Positions 46,021 to 57,500 of a stretch of DNA of 64,000 nucleotides are shown one piece after another. The DNA comes from Gnetum montanum (Eukaryota > Streptophyta > Gnetopsida > Gnetales > Gnetaceae), in the NCBI GenBank assembly GCA_015680685.1, contig MNCI01036754.1, positions 146,713 through 210,712 of the forward strand, given 5' to 3'. Position 1 is the first letter of the stretch. Every line of letters begins with the position of its first letter. Position numbers and translations under genes: made by a program. Below the pieces are notes generated by a model. That model saw only the letters and a program-made list of their open reading frames with translations. It did no database searches and was not told the DNA's origin.

Positions 46021-48099
46021 AAGTAACAAATGTTTCACATGATGGCTAGCAAGGTGATGGTAGACATTACATAGGTAATCGATGAGGTGGTGGTAGACAT
46101 TGCGCAAGTAACCAACATAGTGGTGGCAACATGGTGGACGTAGGTAGACATTGTAGGTGGTAGACATTGGTGATATGGATGACATGGTGGATGTGGTCAT
46201 TTAAGGCCATTGGTAGGGAGTTGCTATAAAAATAGGTGTTAGTAGCAAAATGAGAAAAGATCTTCGGGGACTCCCTCTCTTCCAAAGTCAGCAACAACAA
46301 TGAGAGTCAATTTTAGTGTCAGTTTCCAGGCATAGCCAACAATGGTAGCAGGTAGAGTGATGACAAGGGGTGGTGGGAGATCTCTATCTTTCTCTTAGGT
46401 AATGCAGTAGGTAACACTAGCATTGACGAGCTACAAGTGATGGTCATGTGATGTAAATAATGCACAAAAATGGCATGTAATGCAACTGGTAAATGATGAT
46501 AGCATGTGCACAAGCTACGAGAGGCAGTGCATGGTACACAAGGAAGAAGTAGTAGGTGCTTCAATGTAATGCAAGTGTTGATGAAACTGGATGAAAGGTG
46601 ATGTGTAGTAGTGGATTATGGGTGATGCATAATAGCATATGATAGGTGGTGTGTGATAGTGAACAATAGGCAAAATGTGGTAGTTAGCAGGAAGCAGTAG
46701 CAACGCACGTTAGCATCAGTGGTGGTCAATAGTAGAAACAATAGCAATAGTGATTAATGTAGAGGGGCTTTGGTGAGCATTCACAATAGGCATCAGCAGC
46801 CATAAGAGATAGCACATCTCTATCCCTCTCTTTGTGCCATCTCCCCCTCTCTTCCCCATGTGACGAGGGTTTGAAGAAGAGGGGCCATTCACATTTTGAA
46901 CAAGAACATTTAGCAAGCAACAATAGTGAGCAACAGTAGCTAGAAACTGAGGAGAATTTTAAAATGCAACAATAGTGAGCAACAATAGCTAGAGACTAAG
47001 GATAATTTTAAACTTTATATTTAGTAGTTATTTTACTATTTTCTTATCAAGCCTTAAAATTTAAGATAGTGATTTGGTTTAAATTTCCTTTGCAATTTTC
47101 CATTTTGATTTACCTTTTGAAATGCTACATTTCCCTTTCCAATTGAGACTATTCCTGGGTTTCTGTACCCATACAAGAGGTGCCCTAGGCAATAGTCTCC
47201 CTAAATGAGTTTTTCGGGTGTTGATGTGTCCAAAATTTATACATCAACACCTTTTTGATGTTAGAAGGAGGGCTATTTTTTAGCCTTTATTTTCCATTTT
47301 CTAAAATATTATTTTTTTTCCTATTTTTTTCTTCAAACATTTCTATTTCCATTTCTTAAAAATTTCATTTTCCCATTCTCAATTATGTATTTCTAGTTTC
47401 TGTTTATAGTCATTTACTTTACAATTTTTGAATCTCCATTTTTCCTATTTTAGTTACTTTGAACTTTTAATTTCCTATTTCAATTTCCTTTCTTGGTTAC
47501 CCAAAACCTTTATTATCCATTTCTGTTTCTTGTCTTGGTGATAGTCATGTATTTTCTAGTTACTTTCTAAAATTCAATTTTTGCTACCTGAAAATTTCTA
47601 TTTTCCAGTTCTTGAAAATTTTATTTTCTAGTTTTAGTTACTCAAACCTTTATTAGCCTATTTCTAATACTAGTTCTAGTTAATGGTCACCTATTTTTAA
47701 TTTTATTTCTCTATTCTAGTTTTATTTCTAGAATCCTAAACCTTCTTTTCCCAATTTTAATTTTGATGATCCTTACCTTAGTCCTAACTTTGATGGAGTG
47801 GTTTTCATTAATTATGTTATTTAATTTTAAATTTACTTTTCTAAAAATTCTGCATTTGTTGTTTTTCTTTCAAGGTTTATATATAGCAATTTGAATATTT
47901 CTTCAAAAAAAGTAATAATATTTACATATTTTCTATTTTCTTTAATTTTTATAGTTTATTAGCATTTTACATTTTATTTTTCATTTTATGAAAGAATCTT
48001 CCTATTAAACATTTCAACAAAGAGCTTCTACTTTTTCTCCTAGTCAACCAGCTACTCATCATTTCACTTTAAGAAAACAATGAGCCTTACATTTCCCAA
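46021..48099. other. Unassigned, low-complexity and T-rich DNA
   Basis: At 46020-46220 a 'ggtggtagacatt' phrase recurs several times, and at 46420-46740 runs of 'gatgtgtagtagtgg' type DNA occur. 47250-48000 is strongly T-rich. A perfect 11-bp stem (GGTGTTGATGT 47217-47227, ACATCAACACC 47241-47251) with a 13-nt loop lies before it. No coding domain is recognised. Confidence 0.4.
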
Positions 48100-48950
48100 A
48101 CTCTATCCCTAGAAGAATTTGAACTAGGATGGTGGCTAATTAACCTCCAACTCCCTTGGTAAGCAACCCCTTTAACTTCACCAACTATCATTATATTCTA
48201 AAATCACTTCAAAACATAAATTTTTTCTTCGATTCCACAACCCATACTAGTGATGCCTACCAACATATACAATGTTTTGAAACCTTACTAGGTATCCAGA
48301 ACATTGTCCAAAATGACATAGCATATAGGATATTTGTGATAGCTTTCAAGAGCAAAGCCACCCAATGGTTTTCAATGCTCCCTAAAGCATCTATCAACTC
48401 ATGACAAGAGTTTAAAAATAATTTCCTACTTTAGTTTGATAAGTTCACTAGCCCTACCTTAGCATCAAGAAATTACACAAGCCTAAGAAAAATACCTAGG
48501 GAAATTTTCATAACTACAACTTAATATTCCTCCATCAACTTACTTATGTGCCAAAAGAAATGCATTTGCAACCTGATGATATCCTCAATTTCTACCTCTC
48601 TACTATCAACCCATTATTTTCCTATGTCATTAAGTCCAATCCCAACATAATAGAAACACAATGAGTAATGGCTAAAGTTGTTGAGTTGGAACAAATTACC
48701 TTGATGAATAGCATTCAGACTCAATTTAGTATGATGAATGTTAGCAACCCTATGTAGTCTATCCCTTTACCACCACAAGTTTTTCCAATGAATAATACTT
48801 TATTCCAAACTCCCACTCCCCTTCAAATGACTCAACCTATAAGTGGTTGTTTTTAAGGTCCCGCTTCATTTTTACTAGCAAATACCAATTTAAGTGATGA
48901 TAAATCAAAAGCTTTGATCAAATCCATCATAAATCCAAATGAAATATCTA
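48100..48950 (+). pseudogene. Gypsy gag fragment
   Basis: Open piece 48156-48404: SNPFNFTNYHYI, then TSDAYQHIQCFETLLGIQN and FVIAFKSKATQWFSMLPKAS, followed after a stop by QEFKNNFLL and RNYTSLRKI. This is the Retrotrans_gag core pattern (HLxxFE, FPxxLKGxAxxWF, L-x-x-xSIxS). The rest has many stops. Its relation to the LTR at 49039, which lies in the opposite orientation, is unclear. Confidence 0.65.
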
Positions 48951-49038
48951 ATCCTAATGCGTTCACTTGTCAAAAAAAAACCAAATGACACAAATATTAA
49001 CTTCACTTCAAAAGCTTTCCTATGCCTGAGTTGAAAAC

Positions 49039-50127
49039 TATTGGTGACTGTTTGGGATTGCCAACATTGAGGGCCTTCAGTCTTGCGACCTTGGAAGTCA
49101 TAGGATGCAAAGGTGTTTTTCAAATAGGGTTTAGGTGCTTGCTGGTCGTAGGCAACACCAAGGCCTAGATACCTTCAAATAAACTTAATGGTTATGAAAC
49201 AAACTAAATGTAAGTATGTGTTTGTTGTTGTGAATGTTGAAATGGTTGGGTTGTGTATGAAACTATAATTGGCTATCATAAACGAAATTCCACTAACTTT
49301 TTTAAATACTATAAGTTGTTGAAGGTTTCTATTTTGTCCCCTCACGTAGTCTATATAGTCCCTATAGTACATTAGTTGTAACAAATAAAATCTCACAAAA
49401 ACATTTGAGCATAATTTTGCCAACCTACTCCTAATTTTCTCGAAGGAAAAAATTCCAAAAGAAAGCTAGAAATAAAGCAAGATTCAATGGGTTTTAGAAA
49501 GAGAAAAGAAAAAAAAGCATATTTGTTTGGGATATCAAACATTTAAGTAAGATAAATTAACATGAGGAAACACTTCACAATAAATTTATTCTAATTCAAT
49601 CTATTACGAATCATCCAAACCTTCTAAACTAAACAAGGAATTTCATAAAAGACACTATATTTAACTATTAAAATGCTTTATAAATGACAAGGTACAAGCT
49701 TCTATTTGGCTAGTTAAAATTGGTCAAAAATTGCAAACAATAGAACTTCCAAAAAGATTTGACAATTTCAAGATTACAATATTAAGGCAATAAACTTTAA
49801 AAATAAAGAAGCTATGTCATCAAAAAGTATCAAAGATTTTCTAGATTCCTAAAACTCAAACAAGCAATTTCTATAAGACATTAACATTAAATTGCTCAAG
49901 ATGCTTTTCTACAACATAAGCTCTTATATGGCAAACCTTAATAGAAGTCTATTATTGCACAAAAATAAAGCTATGAAGGCAACCTAGATAAATCCAAAAA
50001 TTAAATGCCAACCATGATACTATCTAAACCATTAGCTAAGTAAATAGGACAAAATAAGAAGAAAAAACTCATAGGATTAAAACAAAGCAACTAAATTGAT
50101 GTTTTTAACAAGCAATGTTTTACAAGA
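49039..50127 (-). repeat. LTR of element A family, left part, interrupted by element 2
   Basis: The left edge 'tattggtgactg' corresponds to GCCAATA-type ends of the family. Shared phrases with 25324-26450 include 'aaatagggtttaggtgct', 'accttcaaat' and 'aaacacttcacaataaa'; with 35990-39082, 'gatactatctaaacca'. It stops at the CAAGA copy at 50123-50127 and resumes after element 2 at 57265. Confidence 0.7.
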
Positions 50128-51111
50128 TGATGAGACGCGATATTGCATGCACCGCGATATCACGTACGTGATATCGCAATTGTCATGATATCGCATCCCA
50201 TGCGATATCGTGTACACGATATCACGTCCTCCCCTACGATATCGTGTACGCGATATCGCGGTCCACCATCAAATCTATAAATAAGAGGCGGCACTTTCAT
50301 TATTTTCCATCATAGGCTAGAAGTAGAAAAACTCTAGCAAATTGATCACTCCAGAGATAGAATATTTTCCATGCTCCTACAGTAGGAGTCCCCAAGTGAA
50401 TGGATCTTTATTCAAGCAGTTTGTACCTGAACGTAAGTTATGTACGGCAATAAAGATGAGCTTTGTGGATAAACCTTGCAGTGCATGGAATAGGTTTTAT
50501 TACATGTTATTTATTGTTTTCCTAGTAACGCGGCATGAGTACGACTTGATTACGAGCATTAATCAAGGAATCGGCTACTCATCATGATTAGTCTCTCTTA
50601 CCCTCAACTCCTAGAACACGGGATGAGTATGACTTGATTACGAGCATCTACGGATGTGTACGGCTAGTCAAGGAATTGGCTGCTCATCATGCTTAGGCTA
50701 GTTAAGTGCCTCAGTATGACCACTTCGAGCACGTGCATTACGTGTGGTGATCCTAGTAACGATTAGCATTTGGTAGCCACAGTTGCATAGTTCAAGGTGT
50801 GTACGGTAAGTGGGAATGGATGCTGACACTAGTTAATTTAGACTTAGGAAATTAGTTAGAGTTAGTTAGTTTTCTCAACCCTTCACCTCATAGCATAGGA
50901 GATAAAACCAGAAAAGACCATAAAAATCATATACCTCGGACTTACTTAACCATACACCGTGACAAACACAGGTAAGTCTGGAAAGACAAGGAATGATTAA
51001 CCAAAAGTGTTCCATGGGGCGTGTAGGCATTTAGTCTACAGAGTTCGACTGGATCGCACGTGCTACGCTCATTTCGTATGGTTGAGTGTAGGGGTACCTC
51101 GCCACTCATCA
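50128..51111 (+). repeat. 5' LTR of element 2
   Basis: 984 bp. U3 is packed with GATATC palindromes (50140-50260), some inside larger mirror blocks such as cgatatcgtgtacacgatat. TATA box TATAAATA at 50276-50283. An internal tandem duplication lies around 50525-50700. It lacks about 20 bp present in the 3' LTR near 56690. Confidence 0.92.
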
Positions 51112-51112
51112 T

Positions 51113-51130
51113 TGGCACCGTTGCTGGGGA
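51113..51130 (+). other. Primer binding site of element 2
   Basis: TGGCACCGTTGCTGGGGA, one base after the LTR. It differs from the complement of the plant tRNA-Asp 3' end (TGGCGCCGTTGCCGGGGA) at only two positions, both explained by transitions. It is the best preserved site in the window. Confidence 0.85.
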
Positions 51131-51252
51131 CTAAGTGTTTGTGTGCTAAATAGAACATAAAGGATATCACTCACATCGTTGTGAGCCTAAACGAACCTTC
51201 GAGTTAATTAAAGAAAAAATTTATATAACAGTGAATTAGTACATCGATAAAA

Positions 51253-52911
51253 ATGCCTTCTTCTCATAAGAGCAACTCACCACCTAAGGACCATACTAAA
51301 GACAGTCAGTAACATAAAACACATAGCCAAAATTAGCCAAGTCCTCAACAATATAGGGTGACATATACTCATCCCGATGAGTATGTACCTGATCTTACCT
51401 TTATTCTCCATCAAGATGAACAGATGCGTTGGAGGGATTTGTTTGGTAATATAGTGTTACCTCCGGATCGTGTTGTCCCTAACATGCTTCTCTGTGCTTT
51501 AGCACAGACTGGCATGATAGAATTATATGCCAAATAAGTTATGGTAGACTCTGACATGAGGGATTATCATCCCACAGATTTACAACGTATGAGGGATGCA
51601 AGGCGGGAGAGTCAACATACATTGTTGAAGGGTAAAGGCCTACAAGTCCTTAGCAAAAAAGGAGATGATGTTCCCCCTCCTAACGATGATGAGAAGGTTG
51701 GGTATCAGAACTTACACTCAACAATACACAACCCTGGTTTTGATGCCCGTGAACACCAACTGTTCACAGCGGGAACAACAACAAAGGATAAGGATGGGCA
51801 CTCAGATCGTCACCACGATCGGGGCCGAAGTAGTCGAAGAGAAGATAAGAAACATCACCACGACAATGCTTCTCCTTCTTCTTCTCCTTCTTCACATCAT
51901 TCACCCTCTCCTTCCACATCTGGGCACAGCCATCATGAACACAACAGAGAGGATAAAAGTAAGAAAAATGAAAGACCTCGACAAGAGAGTCAAGAGAGAG
52001 GACAAGGGCATGGACCTAGGGAGAGTAGGGAACAACGCAGACATCATAGGTGTCATGAAAGAGATGACCATGACAAACCCCTACTCGCAACCTGAAGTAT
52101 GCTTGACATAATGGAGGCAGTTAGGATTCCCACAAGGCATTTAAAAGATAGTCAGATCAGGCGTTTAGACATGAACAACATCCCACGATTTGAATGGGGA
52201 TATAATGCTGACCCGCAAAATCATTTACAGGAATTCCACGATGCATGTGCCTTGCAGAATATAGAAAATGAGTGGCAAAAGCTTAAGTTGTTTCCAAGGA
52301 AACTCACCAAAGAGGCAGAGAGCTGGTACCGGTCCTTAGAACTGGAAACCATCAGGAGGTGGAGTATGATGTTAGAACTATTCAATGAAAAGTATCAAAC
52401 GTACTCCAGAGTGTCCAATTTGCGTAAGCAGATCCAAGGTTGGAAGCAAGGTACACATGAACCCTTGGATGCTACCATGGCCCGCTACTACACAATGTTA
52501 CATCGTTGCCTAGGCCATGGGTATGTTCAACGGGATCAACTTCGCCACATCGTGGATGGGCTAAGGCATGAGACTAGAAGAACCCTTGGGACTTATGCCC
52601 AAGGGCGATTATCAAAACTTAGAGCCCATGAAGTTCATAGCTTGTTGGAACAAGTAGCAAAAGAAGAAGGTGAGCTACGAAAAATGGAAAGTGTGGAAGA
52701 GTACAACTGTGATCCCTCTCTTCGAAAGAAGGGAGTGAAATTTTGTGATGAAGAGGATGAGCCACTAATTGAAGAGTTGGTGAACAGGAAAACCTTGCCG
52801 ATTCAAAAGTTAACAACAAAAATAGCGGCTAAGGTAGATGATGTATGGAGTTCCTTAGACTCTAGACTTGAAATCGTCTTGAAAATCATAGAAGAGTCTA
52901 AGGTGGAATGA
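51253..52911 (+). pseudogene. Gag of element 2
   Basis: A single frame from ATG 51253 (MPSSHKSNSPPKD) with five stops: two near 51309 and 51333, TAA near 51538, TGA at 52093 and TGA at 52909. The N-terminal domain has VPDLTFILHQDEQMRWRD. A disordered linker rich in H, S, R, D and E follows (51780-52080), then the capsid core, open for 270 codons from 52099, with NHLQEFHDACALQNIENEW, KLKLFPRKLTKEAESWYRS, FNEKYQTYSRVSNLRKQIQG and HRCLGHGYVQRDQLRHIVDG. The C-terminal part reads VDDVWSSLDSRLEIVLKIIE. This is the best preserved gag of the family. Reading continues past 52909 to the protease in the same frame, so gag and PR were probably one polyprotein. Confidence 0.9.
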
Positions 52912-53049
52912 AGTAGTGACAAAGGTAAGACAAAGCGGAGAAATTCAAGCCCTGCACATAACAAGGGTANACCACTAACGTATTATCCAAGTGGAACTCC
53001 ACCATAGCCCATCGAATAGCATCAGCAGTGGAAATACCCATAGTCATGG

Positions 53050-53934
53050 GGGATGCCATCACTGAAACATCAGTACCCTTACCGGCAGCCTGATCCTTAT
53101 GGATATTATGTGCAACAACCAATTTCTCCAAGTGACTCTATGGGTCACACAATCCCCAACCGTCACTACCAAGTTCAGGAGTACTTCAGAAGGACTCCTT
53201 CTCCTCCGAGAGATACGACATATCCACACCATCCTCCTAATCCATCCGCACCTCTTCCACTAGTAGTAGTTCCCATAACACCTCCTGCTCCAACAATGTA
53301 AGGGAAACTTCCTCCTCAACCACAACAACATCACGTTGTGAGAGCTATAAATATTCAACCTACTGCTGGTTCTAACAATTGTAAAAAGAGAAGATCTTTC
53401 TTCAAAACCAAAAGCCTAAACAAACTCTCGCAACAACAAGCGGTTGAGCCCATGTACACTCCTCCACCATCTAACACTTCGGAGCACCCTTCCTTCCAAA
53501 ATCAAAGCTTAACGCATACAGTTATGTTAACGCATACCGTAAGCAACTGGATCAAGGTAGGCCACCTTCCCAGGAAACTAAATGACCCTAGAAGTCCCTT
53601 AATCTACCTTCAAGTCACCAAAAATGAACCACATAGGGCTCTTCTTGACTTAGGTTCCGGAGTCAACTTAATTTCATGAGAGATGTATTACGCCTGGAAC
53701 CTACCCCAACTTAAGAAGAGCAACATTCAACTAGAGCTAGCAGACCAATCCATCACCATTCCCTTGGGATTGGTGGAGGACATCGTTACCACTGTGTGTG
53801 GTTGGTCCTACCCAGCTGATTTTTTGGTGATTGNAAGTACAGTAGACGCATGCCTTAGGATCCGCGATCTTTCCTTGGAAATATCTAAGATAAATATTTA
53901 TGGAAAGATCAAGAAGAGGAAAGTTCCATGAATC
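53050..53934 (+). pseudogene. Proline-rich linker and aspartic protease of element 2
   Basis: In frame with gag. The linker is P, Y and Q-rich (YPYRQPDPYGYYVQQPISPS). The protease starts near 53600 with LIYLQVTKNEPHRALLDLGS and GVNLIS (active site DLGSGVNL), followed by a TGA stop, then LELADQSITIPLGLVEDIV and CGWSYPADFLVI. The family active site is usually D[TL]G[SA], so the loop looks intact apart from the stop after it. An N at 53834 hides one base. The sequence then passes to IRDLSLEIS (compare IRDLSLKITK in element 3) and leaves the coding region without any RT. Confidence 0.85.
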
Positions 53935-55876
53935 ACATACAGTGATTCATCAGGTGATGACATGGAGGAAATGCCTCCATGCAACAGGTGTGCTCTTGAA
54001 ACTTTACAACAAAGATGCATGTATGTAGTAACCACACAACCAGTAGTAGACACCCCATGGTTGATAGCTACTAGGAAGAGCAACCAAAAAATATGCATGG
54101 AATGAACTAAGGAGACAAGCCATGCCAACAATGAAGTCATAGACACATTGAAACATGAGTGTCGCAAACTTCCACCGCTCAACCTAAGAACATTAGTTGG
54201 GAGAAGTTGGGCACTTCTACAAAATTCAAACAAATGCTCATTATTTCGTATCTCTCCCTTACAACTCAGTCATGGGGGAGATGGCCACCTATGCTGATCA
54301 TATGGGGCCCTCAGTTCTTTTTCGATTTTTGTTTTACAAATTTTTATTTTACAACATTTTTGTTTTACACATTTTTGTTTTACAAGTTTTTGTTTTACAA
54401 TGCTTTTATTTTACATGTTTTTGTTTTACAAATTTCTTTAACTTTTCTAGTTTTTATTTTACAACATCATTATACTTTTTCATTTTGTGTGTGTGTGTGT
54501 ATCCACCTTGTAATTTTGTCACCTAATAAGTGTTCGGACTGATGGTATGAACTGTTTTCATATTGATTGCTAATGTTTGGTTTTTACCTTTAAGTCACAA
54601 TGTTGATACTAAGGTATGTTTCTTTTGATATGGTAAGCAATGAGTTCACTTCATCCATCCATCCACCAGTTTCTAGGGTCTCTCTCAGCTTGGGAATGTA
54701 CAATCCCCTTCTAATAAGAACTTTAATGAATCGGTGACTGGGCATTTCTCAAACTAAGGAAGGACTTAAGGTTTGAAAAGGGTGTGACTTCAAGGGAACT
54801 TGATGCACTTGTGTTGGCCATTCTCTTGGGTGCTTGAATGTTTCTTCTTGAGTTTTCTTGCCATTTTAACAACATCCAATTATCGAAAGCTAAGACAATA
54901 AAAATAAAAATTCTTTGCATGGTGTGGTTCTCACGCATAAAATACAAAACACAAAAAAAAAACTAAGTGAGAATTCAAAGCACACCCCTTAGATGAAATA
55001 AACTTGGGCTCCAACCACTAGTTATGGAACCAAAGTGTTCCCTCTAACTAAGACCCTTCTCACTTCCCATTCTCTTCTTTTTTTCGTCGAAATGGTGGTG
55101 GCTCTTAGGGGAAGCATTCTTGTTACTCCAGTTTATGGTTTTGTTGAATGCATTGATGCGAAGTCACTGGATGTGGTTGGTTTGAGGCCGGACTTAGAAA
55201 GGGATTTGCTAAGTCACATTAATCATGAAACATACAAGGGGTTGTACACCACCTTGTCCATGGGATTCCATTCCATTTTCTTCTCTCCATTACTCACCTC
55301 ATTGCCAGTTGTATCATTAGTGTATATATTTTGGTAGATGCATTGTTTTCTTTTTGGTAAACGCTTGTGGCTAAGACTTTAACTCTTGTTCCCAATAACA
55401 TTCCCAGAGCCTACGGACTCTTTGAATGTGGGTTTGTCAGGGCATTAAGGGCATGAGCCTACTTTGGGGAGGACCCACTGACATCCCTATTTGGTGCATT
55501 AGTTAACTTCTTTTCCCTAACATTTTTGCAATTACTTATTATTTTATTCATTTCCATCTTGACATCCATTTCACTGATGTTGTCAGGTGTCCCTTTTTAT
55601 CTATCTGTCTTACTCCTTTTCTTTCTCCATTCTAACACTACCAGAGGTTCGCGATTAGTCATGGGGGTATAGGGCCCAATTTTTTCGATTTTCTCCTAGC
55701 CCCAAATTTTTTGATTTTCTTCCTAACCCCTACACCTTTGGTAGTCATCAATAATATATCTCTTGATCCAAATCAGCCATACCACAACCTAGCTAATGAA
55801 CTTACACCGAAGCAAGGTATCAATTACATGATGATTCAATTACCCTTGCTAATATAAGATTGTGTTGTGTGTGCAG
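53935..55876 (+). other. Non-coding region of element 2
   Basis: A residual frame reads EEMPPCNRCALETLQQR, then the region turns non-coding. A T-rich array of 'tttttgttttacaa' units lies at 54325-54450 and a (GT)7 at 54487-54500. Conserved family blocks: 'gtgtgacttcaagggaactt' near 54782, 'gaattcaaagcacacccctt' near 54971 and 'ctactttggggaggacccac' near 55459. A splice-acceptor-like 'gtgtgtgcag' ends at 55876. Confidence 0.6.
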
Positions 55877-56100
55877 ATGGCGATCATGCAACAACAGATT
55901 AGGTCTAGAGCAAACATTTGGAATGGAGCAACACTGAAACAGCTATGCAAGGAGCAAGATCGAAGGCACGTTTATGGATGAACAACAAAGGTGCAATCTT
56001 GGCATTGGTAGCAGCAACACTTCTTTCTCTCTCTCTCTTTATCAACTACCAAATGAGGCCTGATGTCATTGTAATAAGGTGTTCACCCTTGTTGTCATGA
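55877..56100 (+). pseudogene. Stub of the second ORF in element 2
   Basis: ATGGCGATCATGCAACAACA directly after 'tgtgtgcag', reading MAIMQQQIRSRANIWNGATL. The position equals the ORF2 start of element 1 (ATGGCCCC at 20460) and a related stub in element 4 (minus, near 60277). Nothing of the large ORF2 domain of element 1 is left. Confidence 0.5.
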
Positions 56101-56238
56101 ACACCATTTTTGTCAAGTCTTGTAATGATGATCCGTTCACATGTCATCCCATTAGTTCCATTCCCCTCAATAATTACATACCTTCCCGATATTATTGTAA
56201 GAAACTCGAGGACGAGTTTTCATTCAGTCATGGGGGTA

Positions 56239-57259
56239 TGATGAGATGCGATATCGCATGCATCGCAATATCACGGTCATCGTGATATCGCATCCCATGC
56301 GATATCGCATAAGCAATATCGCGTCCTTCCCTGCGATATTGCGTAAGCAATATCGCATCCTCCCCTACGATATCGCATACGCGATATCACAGTCCACCAC
56401 CAAATTTATAAATAAGAGGTGGCACTTCCATTATTTTCCATCATAGGCTAGAAGTAGGAAAACTCTGGCAGATTGATCACTCCAGAGATAGAATATTTTC
56501 CATGTGCCCGTAGTAGGAGTCCCCAAGTGAACGGATCTTTATTCGAGCAGTTTGTACCTGAATGCAAGCTGTGTCCGGAAATAAAGACAAGCTTTATGGA
56601 TAAACCTTGCAGTGCATGGAATAGGTTTTATTACATGTTATTTATTATTTTCCTAGTAACACGACATGAGTACAAATTAATTACGAGCATTGACGAATCT
56701 GTACGGCTAATCAAGGAATCGACTGCTCATCGCGATTAGTCTCTCTCACCCTCAACTCCTAGAACACGGGATGAGTATGAATTAATTACGAGCATCTACG
56801 GATGTGTACGACTAGTCAAGGAATTGGCTGCTCATCACGCTTATGCTAGTTAAGTGCCTCAGTACGACCACTTCAAGCACGTGCATTATGTGTGGTGATC
56901 CTAGTAACAATTAGCGTTTGGTAGCCACAGTTGCATAGTTCAGGGTGTGTACAGTAAGTGGGAACAGATGCTGACGCTAGTTAATTTAGACTTAGGAAAT
57001 TAGTTAGAGTTAGTTAGTTTTCTCAACCCTTCACCTAATAGCATAGGAGATAAAACCAGAAAAGACCATAAAAATCATATACCTTAGACTTACTTAACCA
57101 TACACCATGACAAACACAGGTAAGTCTGGGAAGACAATGAATGATTAACCCCAAGTGTTCCATGGGGCATGTAGGCATTTAGTCTGCAGAGTTCGACCGG
57201 GTCGCGTGTGCTACTCTCATTTTGTATGGTTGAGTGTAGGGGTACCTTGCCACTCATCA
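56239..57259 (+). repeat. 3' LTR of element 2
   Basis: 1021 bp. TATA box TATAAATA at 56407-56414, with the GATATC palindrome block at 56245-56395. It has the duplication of 'gggatgagtatgaattaatt' type in full (56655-56845). Confidence 0.92.
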
Positions 57260-57264
57260 CAAGA

Positions 57265-57500
57265 AATCCTTAATGTTTTTCAAAGTTGCTTCCACCAATT
57301 CCAAATAATAGCCTCTTCAAAATCTCTACCCTTCAAGCCTTTTTACAGTGGCTTTGGGTAGTTACAACCATCATAACATATTAAGGTAAGCCACAAATAT
57401 TTAGGGAATTAAATCATAATCTTCATAACAAGTTGTAACTTCCATAGGAAGTCATTAGAAATTTAAGCCATAAGTTGCAAGTGTCATGTTGGTAATTATC
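57265..57500 (-). repeat. LTR of element A family, right part after element 2
   Basis: It continues the LTR interrupted at 50127. 'ggtagttacaaccatcataa', 'aacaagttgtaacttccat' and 'gcaagtgtcatg' match the U3-like part of the copies at 26190-26420 and 37380-37560. The outer end could not be fixed. Confidence 0.55.

Larger units (their letters stand above)
50128..57259 (+). mobile_element. Element 2: complete non-autonomous Athila-like retrotransposon
   Basis: 7132 bp with direct LTRs (50128-51111 and 56239-57259), TGATGA...CTCATCA ends and a perfect target duplication CAAGA (50123-50127 and 57260-57264). Primer site 51113-51130; conserved tract 'ttttcattcagtcatggggg' just before the 3' LTR. 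It contains gag and a protease, but RT, RNase H and integrase are absent and only a stub of the second ORF remains. The LTRs differ less than those of element 1 in the stretches compared, so it is the younger insertion. Confidence 0.92.

Noticed and set aside
46009-46703. Minus-strand frames rich in H, P and L
   Set aside because: Low-complexity translation of 'gtggtagacatt' type repeats.
51665-52111. 148-codon plus-strand frame overlapping gag of element 2
   Set aside because: Shadow of the disordered gag linker in another frame.
54159-54542. Frame rich in FYFTTFLFYT in element 2
   Set aside because: It is a reading of the 'tttttgttttacaa' array, so low complexity, not a membrane protein.
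55035-55337. 100-codon plus-strand frame in element 2
   Set aside because: Lies in the non-coding 3' region, has no match to family proteins and is not conserved in elements 3 and 4.
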